Source: Crotophaga sulcirostris (lineage: Eukaryota; Chordata; Aves; Cuculiformes; Crotophagidae). Taken from it: DNA of 64,000 nucleotides. This document shows positions 25,201-38,719 of the stretch, piece by piece (the first letter of the stretch is position 1; each line of letters starts with the position of its first letter). Made by a program: the position numbers and the translations under genes. The notes beneath the pieces are model-generated. The model ran no database searches. It was not told where the DNA came from and saw nothing but the letters and a program-made list of their open reading frames with translations. The stretch covers positions 435,291 through 499,290 of the forward strand of contig VYZB01000237.1 in the NCBI GenBank assembly GCA_013397455.1. Direction: 5' to 3'.

Positions 25201-28200
25201 GGAGAAAAACAAACACATTGATGTTATAATGGAATGAGAATTCTGTGTGATCTACATGAGGAAACATTCTGGAAAATACATTCTGAATTATACTATGTAG
25301 CACTTATACAGTTGCATAGTCCATCATCAGACTTTGTCTGGGAAAGACAGGAGCTGCAGATATTAAAATTTAGAAGGCATATTTGCAGGGAATATGTAAT
25401 CAGTTCAAGAAAAATGACTGCAATCAACTATTGTACGAAACATGCGTAATGAAAAAATAAGGACATATTTCAGGAAGAGATAGAAAGAGTAAAATCTTTA
25501 TTAATACTCATAAAATCTAAGTGTCAGAAAGCAACAACAAGAAATCAATGAGATTAAGCAAAAGTCAAAAGGCAGATATCAGGGATTTCAAATGTAGATA
25601 CAATAGCATAAATAGAAGAATGTGAAGATTTTTCAAGCAGGCAGAGCAAGTAAAGCAAAAAGGTGTATAGAATGAGTAGTTGGCAGTTATAAGTTCACAA
25701 GGATATGGAGAAAAGAAAATATAAAGTTATTTTAAAGAATAATATATTAAAAGACCAGCAAATTCATGAATGAATAAATAAAATGTTAGAAAGCAATATG
25801 AGTAGATAATACTGCTTTTAACCAGGAAAACATCACAAGGGCTCTGTCTAGTCATGAATGTTTTGTCTACTTTCGTGTTTCCATGATACTTGATATGGCA
25901 GAATGAGTGCATTGGCTGCATGCTGTTCAATGGTAACAACACAGGCAATCCATAATATTCATTCAGAGGACCTGGAAGACCATTCATATGGTGGTGGTTT
26001 TTAAAAATGAGCAGGCAATCCATTTCACTATGGATTTTTGAGCAAGTGATAGACTGCGTCAGATCCTGTTAAAAATTATATCAAAGGGCAAAATTCCGTA
26101 ATATTTAGTAGACATGAAATCAGGTTTGCTGTTCAAAACAGCCACAAAGACCAACATATGGTCTTTTTCTATAGAAACTGTTGATAGACAGGTGCAATTT
26201 CCTGTATTGCTGGAAAATGATGCTGCACAAAATTATCCGGTTCATAGCTTCACCACCAAAGCCTGTTCTACGTCTATATTATATTGGAGATATGATGCCA
26301 AGGAATAAAGGACACGATTCCTTCTTTCAAAAATATATTTTTAAAGATATCAAGACAAATGGGTAAGGATTATCTTTATATTTGCTTAGAAGTTGAAGAT
26401 CAGCTTGAATTTATTTCAGTATCATTGGCAGTGTAATAGGGACTGCTACTCAGTAGCCAGGCATAAATTATATTTATTGAAAAGATACATATTAGCTTCT
26501 TCTCAGAGATTAAAATTAATGGAAAAAGTTCAGGCTTTGGCACACTGGCTATAAAGTTAAAAGTTAAAGTCTTTTTCTTACTTTTGTGAATTTAATTTGC
26601 AATTGAAACATAAATTCACTGATACGTCTTTGTTCTTTCATGCTTCTGCAATGACACCAAGTGACTTTGAAACCAGCTTGGTTGACGAACAACCATAAAC
26701 ATAGTTTAGATGGCAAGTTGTGGTAAGTTTCCAGCTGCTTTTCTATTGCTGAAGGACAGTGTTAAACCTGACCTTGTGTTTCTAGTCATTGTATCAGCCC
26801 CAGGAGTTGTATGATGAAGGCATAAGAGTATATATTCAACTATATCACAACCTATGAGATCGTGGTAAATGTCAGAAATAAGAGAATCTAATAAGCAAAG
26901 AAACAAACAAAGGAATAAATAATTTTATCAAGTGGTTCTATAAAGCATGAAGAAATACTTTGTCCAGTTATTACAAAACATACACAGCCTTTCTTTCTTC
27001 TCCAGTTTTATCAGCACAGCTACCTGAGGAGTTTCTGTTTCTTCAGAAGAATGTAAGGTAAGCAGTACAAAAATATGCCCCATGAAACTGGCAGTGGAGC
27101 CAATTTTTATCTTGATGTCTTCGACAAGAAAACTTATCAGGAACTTCAGATTTTTTCTATGAATCAATTCTACTATATCAATAAATGGAGAAGGTGCTGC
27201 TCAAGAGCATTTTTTAAAGTACCTTTTTCATTATGGCTCCTTACACTAAGATAACTTTTATAATCATTGCATTAATAATGTTTCCTAGAAGCTGGGTGCT
27301 GAATAAATTATCTCTATTACAAAAAATTACAGAGAAAATTACTCTGAAATACTCAATAAATTATTTAGTGGCAACTTTTGACAATGGGGTTGAAGTGATG
27401 ACTTTTAAGCAGCTTTCAGTCAGGAAAATTTCCTTTGCAAGAAGAAACACTGTCTTTTGCAAAGTTCTAGCCTGTGCATATAGGTCTACAGTGTATATTG
27501 TGAGTTGGCACAATTAACATTTGCATGCATCAAAGCTGGGAAAAAATGGTCTACCCAGGATAGCACGACCCCATGCCTGCACCAGCTGAGACCAGATACA
27601 GTGCCACACTACTGCTGTATGGAAAAGATTTTCAACCCCAAATGCCGTCAGGTAGAACCCATATTTGTCTGCTATATTGAGAAAAATAAGCTTTTTTTAG
27701 ACAGAAACCACATCAGATATGCCACTAGATATCCCTACTACATGTTTTTAATTTAAAAGTACACCCATAAATTAGTTTATGATTTAAAATTGGTTAAAAA
27801 ACTTGGGGCTTTTAAAGAATTTTGGCATCTGTGTCTGTCTTTATTTTGTCCCAAATGATCATAGAAATGGAATAAAACAGATGTTTAGACTTTCTGTCAT
27901 TAGCTTTCATTGAAATTTTGTGCATAAGCTGTATTTGAGGAAATTAGGTTGTAATTTAGCTTCTCTCTAATTGTTATGATTACACAAACTATAGACAGGT
28001 CAGGCTAACAGCACATGCAACTCATCAGTGTGGCAACTGTGACAACAGAGGTAGTAGCTAGTCACCCGTACCTTCTTTTAAAATTAATTTGCATGCAGTA
28101 ATTCAATTTGCCTCCATAAATGTGCTATTAATGTGCCAAGAATTCTGATTTGTAGGTTTTTCGTTCAACTGTTGCTACTTTTTAAAGGTTCTGTGGCCAA

Positions 28201-29469
28201 TTGCTTTTTGGGGTATGAAAAACACTTCACAGCACCGCTGCCTTGTCAATACTGCTTAAATTACTCAACATTAAGGAAGGAAGAGAAACAGGAGCATAGG
28301 GGAAATCCTTCTATGCAAGAGACAATAAACCTGTCTGCAGAGACATTAGAACAGACTTTGCCCTCTCTTTAGACTATAGACTGCTCTAAAAGCCTGAAAA
28401 AATTATATGAACACAATAACAACGAAAAATCAGAATAAGCCCACGTGGGACTACAAACAGTAAAATAAATAGGTGGTATTTTTTGCCATTACTACTGGAA
28501 TTAGTTACGTGAGCACTTCCAGGTCATAACATGCTTAATTTCCTCTATAAGTCATTAGGTCTGGCATAATCATGACAACTTCCCATTAAATAATTATGAC
28601 CATTTTCATTCTAAACCAAATTTTCATTAAGTTTTGTTCCTTGAATGACAGAGAGTAACACAAGGTGTTAGATTCATCATGTTACCTGCTTTCATATTAT
28701 TTTCTGCTTTTTTCACTAAATACTTATTTTATATAGAGACCTATTATGCATTATATATAGCCTTATATATATATAAAATGCATTATTTATATTAAGCATT
28801 TGTGAATCCATATATAATAGTTATATACTAGATGAATTCTGGACACAATAAAAGAAATAGTTTAAGATTTTTTCTTGTATTCAAGTTTTAGGAAATTTTA
28901 CATTTAATTAATATTGAAAACTTAGAGTTAATGGAATAGCTATCTGGGAGACTCAAATGAAAAGGGTGATGATTATGTAGCTGTTACTGCTTGATATTCC
29001 AGATGGTACTATTAATTATTATTAATCATCTACATAGTACTATGAACATAAGTGCCATTGTATGAAAGATAAATTCTCTGTGCTGTGGAGATCATAATAA
29101 AAAGGCATACAGAAGAAACAAAGACAAAGCGTGGGATGCATGGAAACTGGAGAGGGAGAGTAATGATGAGTAATATAGGGAAGATTGCCTAGAAAAACGA
29201 GTTCTCTGAAATGGTTTAGAGTAAAAGATGAAGGTATATGGTCTGTTCACAGGTCTACCAGAGACCTCTTGGGTCAGCTCCCTGCAGACAAATCAAACAT
29301 GAAATCATGTTCATAAACTCTCCAAGTCATATCTTTAAAGCATTTAGGGGTGAATCGCCCTCAGTACTTGTGCCTGGAAGACTGACCCAGAACTGTGCTC
29401 TGAGAGTTAGAACCTGTCTTCTCACTCCAGCTTCCACTTACTCATAGCCAATTGATAGCCACCTGTTCC
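22216..29469. other. Large unique AT-rich block, no gene recognised
   Basis: About 7.25 kb without a recognisable repeat family, exon or RNA gene. Open frames reach 98 codons but look random in composition. An AT-rich near-palindrome (ATGCATTATATATAG against ATATAAAATGCAT) lies at about 28745-28785. Several TAATTA-rich patches could be conserved enhancers but cannot be judged from one sequence. Confidence 0.5.
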
Positions 29470-29780
29470 CATGACAGCCTGATCTTTTATCTTAAAAAAT
29501 AGTTCTCTCTCATATGCTTGCCCCATGACATACTCATATACAGTAATGATATCTTCCCTCATGTTTCATTTTGCTGGATTAATCTCTTTTACTTAGAGGT
29601 ACACTTTTCATTCCCCTAAAAAATGTACATCCTTTCTCTGCAGCTATTGTTATTTCAGTTCATCTTTCATTAATATGCTGACCAAAATGGAACATGATAT
29701 GAGAGTTGAGATTTCACCAGGGCCTTTAAAATGACAGAGAGGTTTCACCCTGTCAGTTCAACCCCTAGGAGCTCCACTAC
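29470..29780 (-). mobile_element. Ancient CR1/L3-like LINE fragment
   Basis: The plus strand follows the antisense order of a CR1-type ORF2 C-terminus. It has GTAATGATATCTTCCCTCATG (recalling TATCATGTCCCCCCTCAGTC) and GCTGGATTAATCTCTTTT. It then has CCAAAATGGAACATGATATG and GAGATTTCACCAGGGCC, recalling CCAGAACTGGACACAGTACTC and GGTCTCACCAGTGCC. Divergence is very high, so family assignment is tentative and the ends are approximate. Confidence 0.5.
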
Positions 29781-32700
29781 AGATGCACTATAGAATCATC
29801 ACTGAATTTTCATGGGCGTTTCTCTGTGATATGAGATAGAAATTCTGTAATCCTATCACTAGCTAGTACAATCAGTCATTTCCCAGAGGCAGTATCTCCT
29901 AGCAGAAATTATTTTTCCTCCACACATTAGGATGCTTCAGCAAGTAGACAAAATCAGCCTACCAGAACACTGTCAGACAACGATGGTGAAGTCCCTGAAA
30001 AAGCTCTAAGGTTTGGCTGATTTCTCTACACAACTGCAAGAAATCGCGTGATTCTGTTACAGCAACAAAAAGCATCATAGACACAGGGTGACAGGAATGC
30101 AGAACTAAATAGAAAAATCACCATCTGCAAACTTAAGTTAGCACAATACCATACAGATGTGGTTTTCCTGACTTTTGAGTGTTGAGATTTCATTGTTTGC
30201 CAGAGTTCAACCAATGCGTGCTCCAATGTGAATACTTCCTTTCCATTGCAGGACTCTGGGACTCTGTTTCCTCTTCTTTCTTAGGGAAATGTTTATTTCC
30301 TCTATTGAGTCTGCATCCCTTCTTCAAAAAGTTGTTATTCCTATTCTTTAAAAATACAGGGTATCTCATCCCTTATCCAGTCCAGTTCAATAATCAGTTT
30401 CCCACAGTTTGTCTAACCATTTGTGTTTACTGTTGAACCTTAGTTACTGGCGTGCCCTTCTTTCATTTGTTTTGCACACAAATCTAAATCTCATTGTAGG
30501 CGTTTTTAGCAGTAACACATTTATCACAGTAAATCTATTTGATTTTTACACTGGTCCTTTCCACTGTTGGTTTCTCAGATTTTAAGCCTGTTACCTAAAT
30601 GGGCTCAACTGCTTCATTTGAGGGTGGCAATTAATTACTTCCTGCACTTCCTCCTACAGTTAACTGCTTCTGTGCTACTCACAGCACGGGATCCTGTCAG
30701 TCTCTGTAAACTGTGAACTAAAACCATGCTGTCCTTACTAAACACAGCCAAGTCCTTGGGTCTCACCTTTACAGTGGAAGACACAGGAAAGGACTGGACA
30801 CAGAAAGCAAAGGAGTGTACAAAGTTCACCATGGTTCCATGTCCACACATCAAGATATCAACATCAGTAAGAAGAAAGTAATAAAGAAATTAAACAGGAT
30901 TGGAAGAGGACACTCTGTGTGGCCACAGAAGACATTTCTATGGGAACACCTAGATCAATAAAATTGGAAACAATTTGAGGAATCCACACATAATGGAGAT
31001 CTTTCACATGAAAGCAAAATTGTCATAAGAAGTAAATCAACATGGAGTATGTCTGTTTATGACTATCTAGTTTACCACCTTGTTTAGACTGCCATTACAT
31101 ACCTTACATAAGTGAACAAATATGGAAGCCCTCCATAAAAAGTTGTTAAGACTTTAATGAGGTTTTGATTTAGGCAGAACACTGCAGGAATTCATTCCAA
31201 TCAGCCTCATGTTGTAAGCCACGCTTACACTTATTTATACAGCTGCATCTCTGCTGTATCAGAGTATTTCTCAAACATTAACAATCTAACCTTTTGCTAC
31301 TTCACTATAAAGACTCTTGGGTCTCAGCCCAGTGCCTCAACCACAAAGCCCTCCATAAATCATGTTAGATTATGAAGAGCTCTCTCAAGTTTTTGATTAA
31401 AATTCAAACCAAATGGAACATTTAAAAAGCAGACAAAAAATCTTAGTTAATTTAAATGTTTGATTTTTTTGCTTTCTTGTTTCAGTTAAGGTCAAATCCA
31501 GAAGCATCAAATTCCTGAAAGAAACACTATGATTTTATTCACTATTTGATTAAATAAATTCCTGACATGTTATGTATACAGTGTTCAGTGTTTCCTATTA
31601 GGAAAAATTTAGTGATACATGCACATGCTGTTACTGATTTTAAGTGTTAGCCCTTGCCATTAGATTTATTTATCTGTGACTTCCACTGTGTTGGCTATAT
31701 CTGTCAGAGATTTCTAATGCCTCACTTTGAGACCTCTACAGTAAGATACAGTTAATTTCTACTTTACAAACACAAAGTACTAAATATTGGCTAAAAAAAA
31801 TCTGACTTTTTTTTTTTAAAGTGGGCAACTTATATGGAAGAATATTTATTTTCCTTACCAAGCATAAACGTATGTGATGCATTTACTTTCATATCTAGAT
31901 CATACTCTCACTACAGTAGACAATGGCGAAATTCAATTAGAAATTCTCTAACGACCATTCAAGGGACAATACTAGGGAACCTGCTCCCTGAAGAATGCCA
32001 TAGTCTACAGTTCTTGATTGTCTTTAAGGGAAGAGACCTATTCTTTCAGGGGATCTGGGAAGAAGACAAGCTAATCGTTTAAGCCATTCTATACAGAAAT
32101 TTGTTCTACTTTCTGTTTGGTTATTTCACCTTCTCATGGATACTTCTTTAATAAGTGGCTTTTATTTGTCCCTTACTAAGACAAGCAGCAGCTAAAATGC
32201 AACCACTTCTATAAAGATTATGCTTTCATTCATTCATGAACATCAGGCTTGTTTGATTTTGTAGACAAAGGTAGAAATTATATTTTCTCTGCTTTCTTTA
32301 CGGAGTAAAGTGTAGTAGGATATATAATGGGCAGTAATTCTTCTATACCTAATATTACCTTTTAGAACGAATAGTCCCAGGAAATAACAATACAATTAAA
32401 GCAAATCAAAATGCTTTTGGTTTTATGGCCCCGAAATTTACAAAATTCTAAACTTTTGTGTGTTTGGGGATTTGTGAAAATGTTCATAAAATTTTCCTGG
32501 ACAGTTTGTCATCAAATAGAACTATCATAGACAGTGCAGTTAAAATGTCTCAAATAATGACTTAGCAGCTTATTACAGCTCGGCCCTTATGTTTGATTCC
32601 CTTCCTGGTCTAGCAGCCAGTCATCTGTGTTTTCCACAGTAAAATCTTTATCACATCAGCTTGTATTTTCTTTCTCTTTGTTTTGAAATACATTAATACA

Positions 32701-35700
32701 TTTGGGTGGATGCATATAGTCATGTAATTTTAAAACCTTAGATGAAATGTTTACACTCCCCATAAAGACAAAATTCGATATTAATTAAATTTCTTGCTGC
32801 TATGTGATAGAAACATGACTATTTTTATCATTGTGCTAACATATAGTGTTGTGACATTACAATAAGCTTGCATATAGTTATCAAGTATTAATTACCATCT
32901 GTGGAAAAAGTAGATTTATTTTGTAGAAAAAAATAGTGCATCATGTCACACTGTGCTTTCATTTCTGCAGTTCATTGTTGCCACCAACTTCCAAGTTGAA
33001 GCAGAAGTGCAGTAGAAATTTTCTGTACTTTAAAAGAAGTGATGACCTTGCATTGTTCCACATCAAGTTGTTAGGATTCAACTACCCAAATGAACTGGAG
33101 ATTTCACTTTGGAGACATATGCAGGAGTAGTCAGATGAAATATATTGGCATTATGAGAAATAACACTGGTATGACTTTGTAACTCAAAAATGAGTGCACA
33201 ATCCATGAACATCACAGCCAGGCAAGGTGCTATATGATCACAATAAAAATATAATTACTTTCTCTAGAAATTGTGCACTGCTATACATTATTACAGTAGG
33301 ATTTTAAGAAAAAATAATACTGTATCTACTATGCAGTATCATTCAGTATAAAAATTATTCTCAAAATTTATATTTTATCAGTAGTAAGACATGAAACAAA
33401 TGATTATATTTTTCTCCATAAAAATAGAACACAATGTTTTTCTTACTTTCATTTTTCACCCAAAAGTTGCCATTTTAAAATCAAACTCTGTCATAGAATA
33501 GCTTTACATTTGACATAAAATTGTTTTTCACCTACTTTAAACTTTCATTTTTGAAGAAAGGACAAAGGAGGTTAAAACTCAACTGTCATGAATTGATTTT
33601 TTTCATTGTAACTTAAAAAAAATCTTCAGAGGTTACCAAAATAGTACATTTTGCATTCCAGTACTATGTTCTTCATGCATTCACAGAGATAATAATTAAG
33701 AAAGGTTTTGGAGATATCTGGACTTCACTTTGAGGTTTGTTTTTGCCCAAACCAATATATTACACAGGGACACTACGCAATGTTTTCAGTAACTCCAGCC
33801 AAAGCAGCTGTGTATGAAATGTCAAATTGCTTTGTGCATGCACAGATTAACAGTACATTTTATATTCATCTGCATGTGGATAGTAACATTTCTTTATGTA
33901 TTTCTGGTGTTGGACAAAGGCCCCATATTTAGCTATATAAGACAGGAAATACCAGACCATTCAGGGTATTCAGCAATCATTGTAGCAGCTGGGAATCTTG
34001 GGAATCTAGAATATAATATTTGACCTATAAATAGAAAGCATCATACTCAGTACCATAAAATGTTATGCTGAAATTCAGGTCCTTTCATTCAACTTAACTC
34101 GTTTCCCTTTCTCAAATTTCTCCTCTCTTCAATGCATTTTTCAAATTTCCATGTAAGAACCTTACTGGTGGGAAAAAAAGTGGCAAAGATGATGCTGTGG
34201 GACAAATTAGCAGGTTTTATAATTCACTGACCTAAAAGTATTCTTTATTTTTCATTATACACATGTACTTTGCTGAGGTTCCTTGGCATTGAACTCTAAA
34301 TATGGAAATTCAGCTTTTGCGAGTTAAATTTCTGACTTTTTTGCAGGCTTCCTGTGCAAATTATTGAATGAGTCATCTTCTGCCAAGTCTTTAATACATG
34401 TGTTTGAAGGTTGGGACATTAAGGTTTATGCATTTTTACACAAGCAGATGCTAAATATTGCATATATTAATGTAGGAACCTAATATAAAACTAACATTTT
34501 ATTGGTTTTGTTATTTCCTATTAGCTGTGACAGTTATTTTTCAGTAAATAAATACGTTGATTTGAAATTCCTATGTTTCTTTTAAGAAAGAGACCTTTTT
34601 TTCTCAAGGAGATGGCTGGTTTGAATCATACCCTTCCATCCTCCCTCATAAATAACAGTTCAAGTCTGAGGAACAAACAGACCAAGAACCCTTTATATCA
34701 CAGCCCTTCTAAGGAACACTGGAAAGACACACTAAAGAAATTTTAGCAAGATTGTGTTCCAGACTCCCTGATACCCCAATTACAGTAAACAAAAATATAG
34801 GCCATTTTCAAACAAAAAAGTAGCCCTATTTTTTTCACCTCCATTTGGACCGTCATGTGGACCTATTTGTACGGATTTGTGTGGCCCAATTCAAAAAACA
34901 CAAGTAAACTGACAATGGAACTACTGTGTGGAAAGGCTGATGTTGGCTGGATATGAGCCAGCTCTGGCTCACAGTAGTGCAGGTGTATGAGATACACCAC
35001 AGACAAGCAGCCATCCTCAGAACAGCGTTTTCCTCATTCACTTGAGGGCCTTCTCAACAAGAACAGATATTTCTTGATCCTTCCAATAACCACAGGTGTT
35101 CCACTTCATTTTTAGAGAAATATTTTTATTTTTGAAATTCCACTTTACAATAACGTCATTATTGACATAATTTCCAAGTTGGCAAGGAGAGAAAACATTC
35201 CTTCCCTAGCATTTATTGCTTAGTCAATGTAAATGGTATTATTTCACTGATTCAAAGAAACTACCTCATATGATCAACCATTTTTGTCTATTTCATTTCT
35301 ACTTTTTTGCGTGCTTCTAATTACAACTAAATAATGTGTCTTCATTATTTCTCCAGATAGTTAAAACTATAAATTTCACTCGTGCCAACACCTTTCTTTT
35401 AAGTACAACTTGGCTGTATTCCTCTCTCTTTTTAAACTACGCTTTTCAGTCTGATCATAACACTTTTAAACTTAAATTTATGAATTTTATGCTATGATGT
35501 TTTGCATAATTTTTGGTTCCAACTCATTTGGAGACAACAAACATAGCTTCCAACCAATTAAAATATATATTTGTTGGCATCCCTTGTGTTGAATTATTTA
35601 ATAAAAATGAAGATTTTCATATAATCTTTTGAGTTTTATACATATTTGTTCTTGTGCCTTGCAAGAGTTTTTACAAACAAAACTATATACAGTTTGTAAC

Positions 35701-38387
35701 GTTATTTGGAATAGACAATAACTAACATTATTCATTTTTACCTCGTTTCCACTGAGAAATATCTTTAATCAGTTGGAGCAAATTGTGGATCATTAACCGC
35801 AAAACTGACTTTTCAGAAAAGCCATATGCTTTCAAAATCAAGATACTAACGTATTTTGTCAGACAACACAACTCCTGTCCAAATTGTCTGACTAATAATT
35901 ATCTTAAGTACATTGTTGCTCCTCCCCCACAAGGCTTCAAGGCTTCCTGCCATGAACCTCACAAGGGCAATATGGACCATTTTCTAGCAAGTAGCAAAGA
36001 ACAAGGCCCTATTGCATAATTCTTTGTGGGAAAGCACTAGAACATTCTAACTCCTCTATTACTTAGATATAAATTTATTAAAAAGAGAACTGAACAAATC
36101 AAGGGACACCATGTTATCTAAAAATCCAGTGAATTTTAATGAGGTCTGAGCTTTCCCCCAACATTCCCTGATCCTCCTAGAGCTCAATGATGGGTACAGC
36201 CCAATTACCTGAATGCTGTATACTTTCCATCCCCTCCATCTCTTGCAAATTAAAGCATCTTGCTATATAATAAGATGAAGCCCATTATGTAATAAAGCAG
36301 AGCTGGACAAATTTATCAAATTGACACTATTTCTACTTCGTTTCAGTACAACAGTTCTGCATCTGTTCATTGTTTGCGTGATGAAAAAATTACTATATTG
36401 CCTTGAGTGCTTTTCTCTGAAGATATTCATAATGTTCAGACTGCACTTTTGTTTGGAGTAGTTTCCAGCAAATCAATTCCATCTTCATCGTTAGTGATTT
36501 TCTTGTTGCGTCTTTGAATCCAATTAAACCAATAATGCCTTTTCAATTAACTACAATTACCTTAATTAGATGAGAATAACAACAAGAAAGAAAAAAAAAA
36601 GAAAACAAATTCCAAAGTTAATCAAGTTAGTATACTCTTATTTACAGACTGCAATCAAGCCTCTGTATGTTTCAGTCCAATTTCCAACTTCAGCACAAAC
36701 CAACCTCAATGAGCTTTAAAAGAACAGTACCAATATACAGTCAACTCAATTCAGAGAGGGAAATCGTGGCTTTTATTATATTTAGAGATGGAACAGTGTT
36801 CCCTGACAGGTAGATGTAAAGCAGGTAGCTCTCCCTACAGAGCCAGTGGTCATACAGTACATGAATTCATACACTACAAAAAATAAAACGCAGGCTTTCC
36901 AGACCACTCTCTTAGTAGATCTATGCAGAAACTCTGAAAACTCAAGATAAAATTCTGTTTGTGAACTTTTACCACTATGAAGACAGTTCTCTGCAATTTG
37001 AGATAGCAGTAAGATGAGTGTATATTTATATTAAAATCAAAAAGTTTTTTGATCATTATGAAAATGATTCTGAAGAAAGAAACTATAACAAAGATATCAG
37101 AGTCAGATGAGTGCAGCTAATATGAAGGAAAATATTCACTGTTCTTTAAAAGATAGGTAGTATATTTTAAACAAGATTCTCTGAACAAGTCAATTGTTTC
37201 TTACACTTAAGCTAGCATGATATAAAAAGAAGGTTAAGTAAGCTCACACTGATGATTTTGTATAAAATTTGAGATTTCTATATGCTACTATAAATAAATA
37301 AACTAGAGATTTTGATCTCTATTTTAAATATAGGTTCGGACTATTCTCACTTTATAGTTTTCAAATTACTGTAAACTCATTGAAACAATAGAAAATAATG
37401 GGCACTCAGTAATTTTGGAAAACCTTTATTTAAAACATTTAGATAACTAGATGAGGAATTGGACAAAATTTTTTATATTAACACATATTTTAGGAGAAAT
37501 TTTCAGGTAATTAAAATGATGCAATTTATGTTAATTTACAGGAAAAGAAAGAACAGTTTATAGTTCCTTAAATGACCATTGATTTCTATTTGAGGAATAG
37601 AAATTTCACAGTTTCCCCACATCTTTTCATCAAAGATCATGTCCTTACAGCATGTTTCACTAGCCACTATTGGGTAGATTTTATAGCAGAGCTGCTAGGA
37701 TAATAAAGTTGCAGAATTTTCAAAAGATTTATTTATTACGGTTGAGATTAAACCAGTTAGATTCATATTACTACTGGCCCAAGTAGTACGCTGCAAGCAT
37801 GTAATTTCCCTCCATCAAACATTATTCTTAACAAAAACATGCATGCAAGACTGAAAATATATGTATGCATTTATGAACACTAATAAGTCATTAGAAAGCA
37901 TATGAAGAATGCATTCCTTATTCCTGAAATACTTTCTTCATTCATGTATGTAAAGAAGTTTTGCTTGTCTTTCATTTTAAATATTTATAACTCACTACCA
38001 ATATACAACAATTTATAGCCCAATACCAAGTACCAATTTTTGTAGCAACTCAAAGTAAATACAGTTATATTCGGGAATTTCTTCCATATTAGTGTGTGTT
38101 TTACTTGAAGGAATTTCTTGTAGAATGGGAGGAGGAGGATAAAAATCTGTCCCTAGCATTATCTTAAGTAATCTGAAGCAATTTTAACAAGCCTGTTCTT
38201 TGTAACTTTCTTAGAGATAGCTTATTGGAACTACTATCATGAATTTGTAATTCATTGAAGGAAGGAACTTCATTAACTTTCATCCAATTTTTACTATTCT
38301 GTGTAGCTGGGACTCCTTACAAGAACGGCTAGGAACTAATTTACCAACTCAGTATTCTCAGAGTGTAAATATAGGTAAAAAGAAGGT
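29781..38387. other. Large unique AT-rich block, no gene recognised
   Basis: About 8.6 kb with no repeat family that I recognise and no credible exon. Open frames are 85 codons or fewer. Short A and T tracts are common (for example near 31795-31820 and 36589-36605). The region 34850-35040 is moderately GC-richer but codes for nothing recognisable. Confidence 0.5.
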
Positions 38388-38409
38388 GGGGGGAGGGAGG
38401 GAGGGAGGG
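38388..38409 (+). repeat. (GGGA)n run, G-quadruplex-capable
   Basis: Five runs of three or more G (the first is six G) are each separated by a single A, which fits the G3+N1-7 rule for intramolecular G-quadruplexes with very short loops on the plus strand. It is also a simple GGGA microsatellite in an AT-rich setting. No promoter or gene is visible beside it. Confidence 0.85.
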
Positions 38410-38689
38410 AGAGCAGGTGTCGAAATGAAAAATTTATTTCAATATCTGTATACTAGTGAAGGAAACAATTTCTAGATACTTTCTGAGCTACAAAGCTGGA
38501 TGCTAAAAACAATTTATTTTGCAAATGTTATGTGTAAAATACACTTTAGTGATACTCGCACAATCGAAAACTGAATAAAGAAACTTGTACTTTGCATGTT
38601 TATCTAAGAATATAACATCACAGAGCTGTAGAAGTGAACTTGTTTTTCCAAGATTCTTTGCAGCCTCTGAGAAAAGGTAATGTATCATG

Positions 38690-38719
38690 TTGGTTGGTTG
38701 GTTGGTTGGTTGGTTGGTT
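38690..38719. repeat. (TTGG)n microsatellite
   Basis: Seven and a half perfect TTGG units, about 280 bp from the GGGA run. It generates the repeated WLVG residues inside a 132-codon chance frame and the TNQP run on the opposite strand. Confidence 0.9.

Noticed and set aside
25727..26366. Two adjacent open frames suggesting a processed pseudogene
   Set aside because: Neither strand gives a translation I can match to any family. No poly(A) tail or target duplication was found.
29788..29802. ATAGAATCATC resembling a CR1 tail
   Set aside because: Only about 10 bases match and no CR1 body follows on either side, so it is probably chance.
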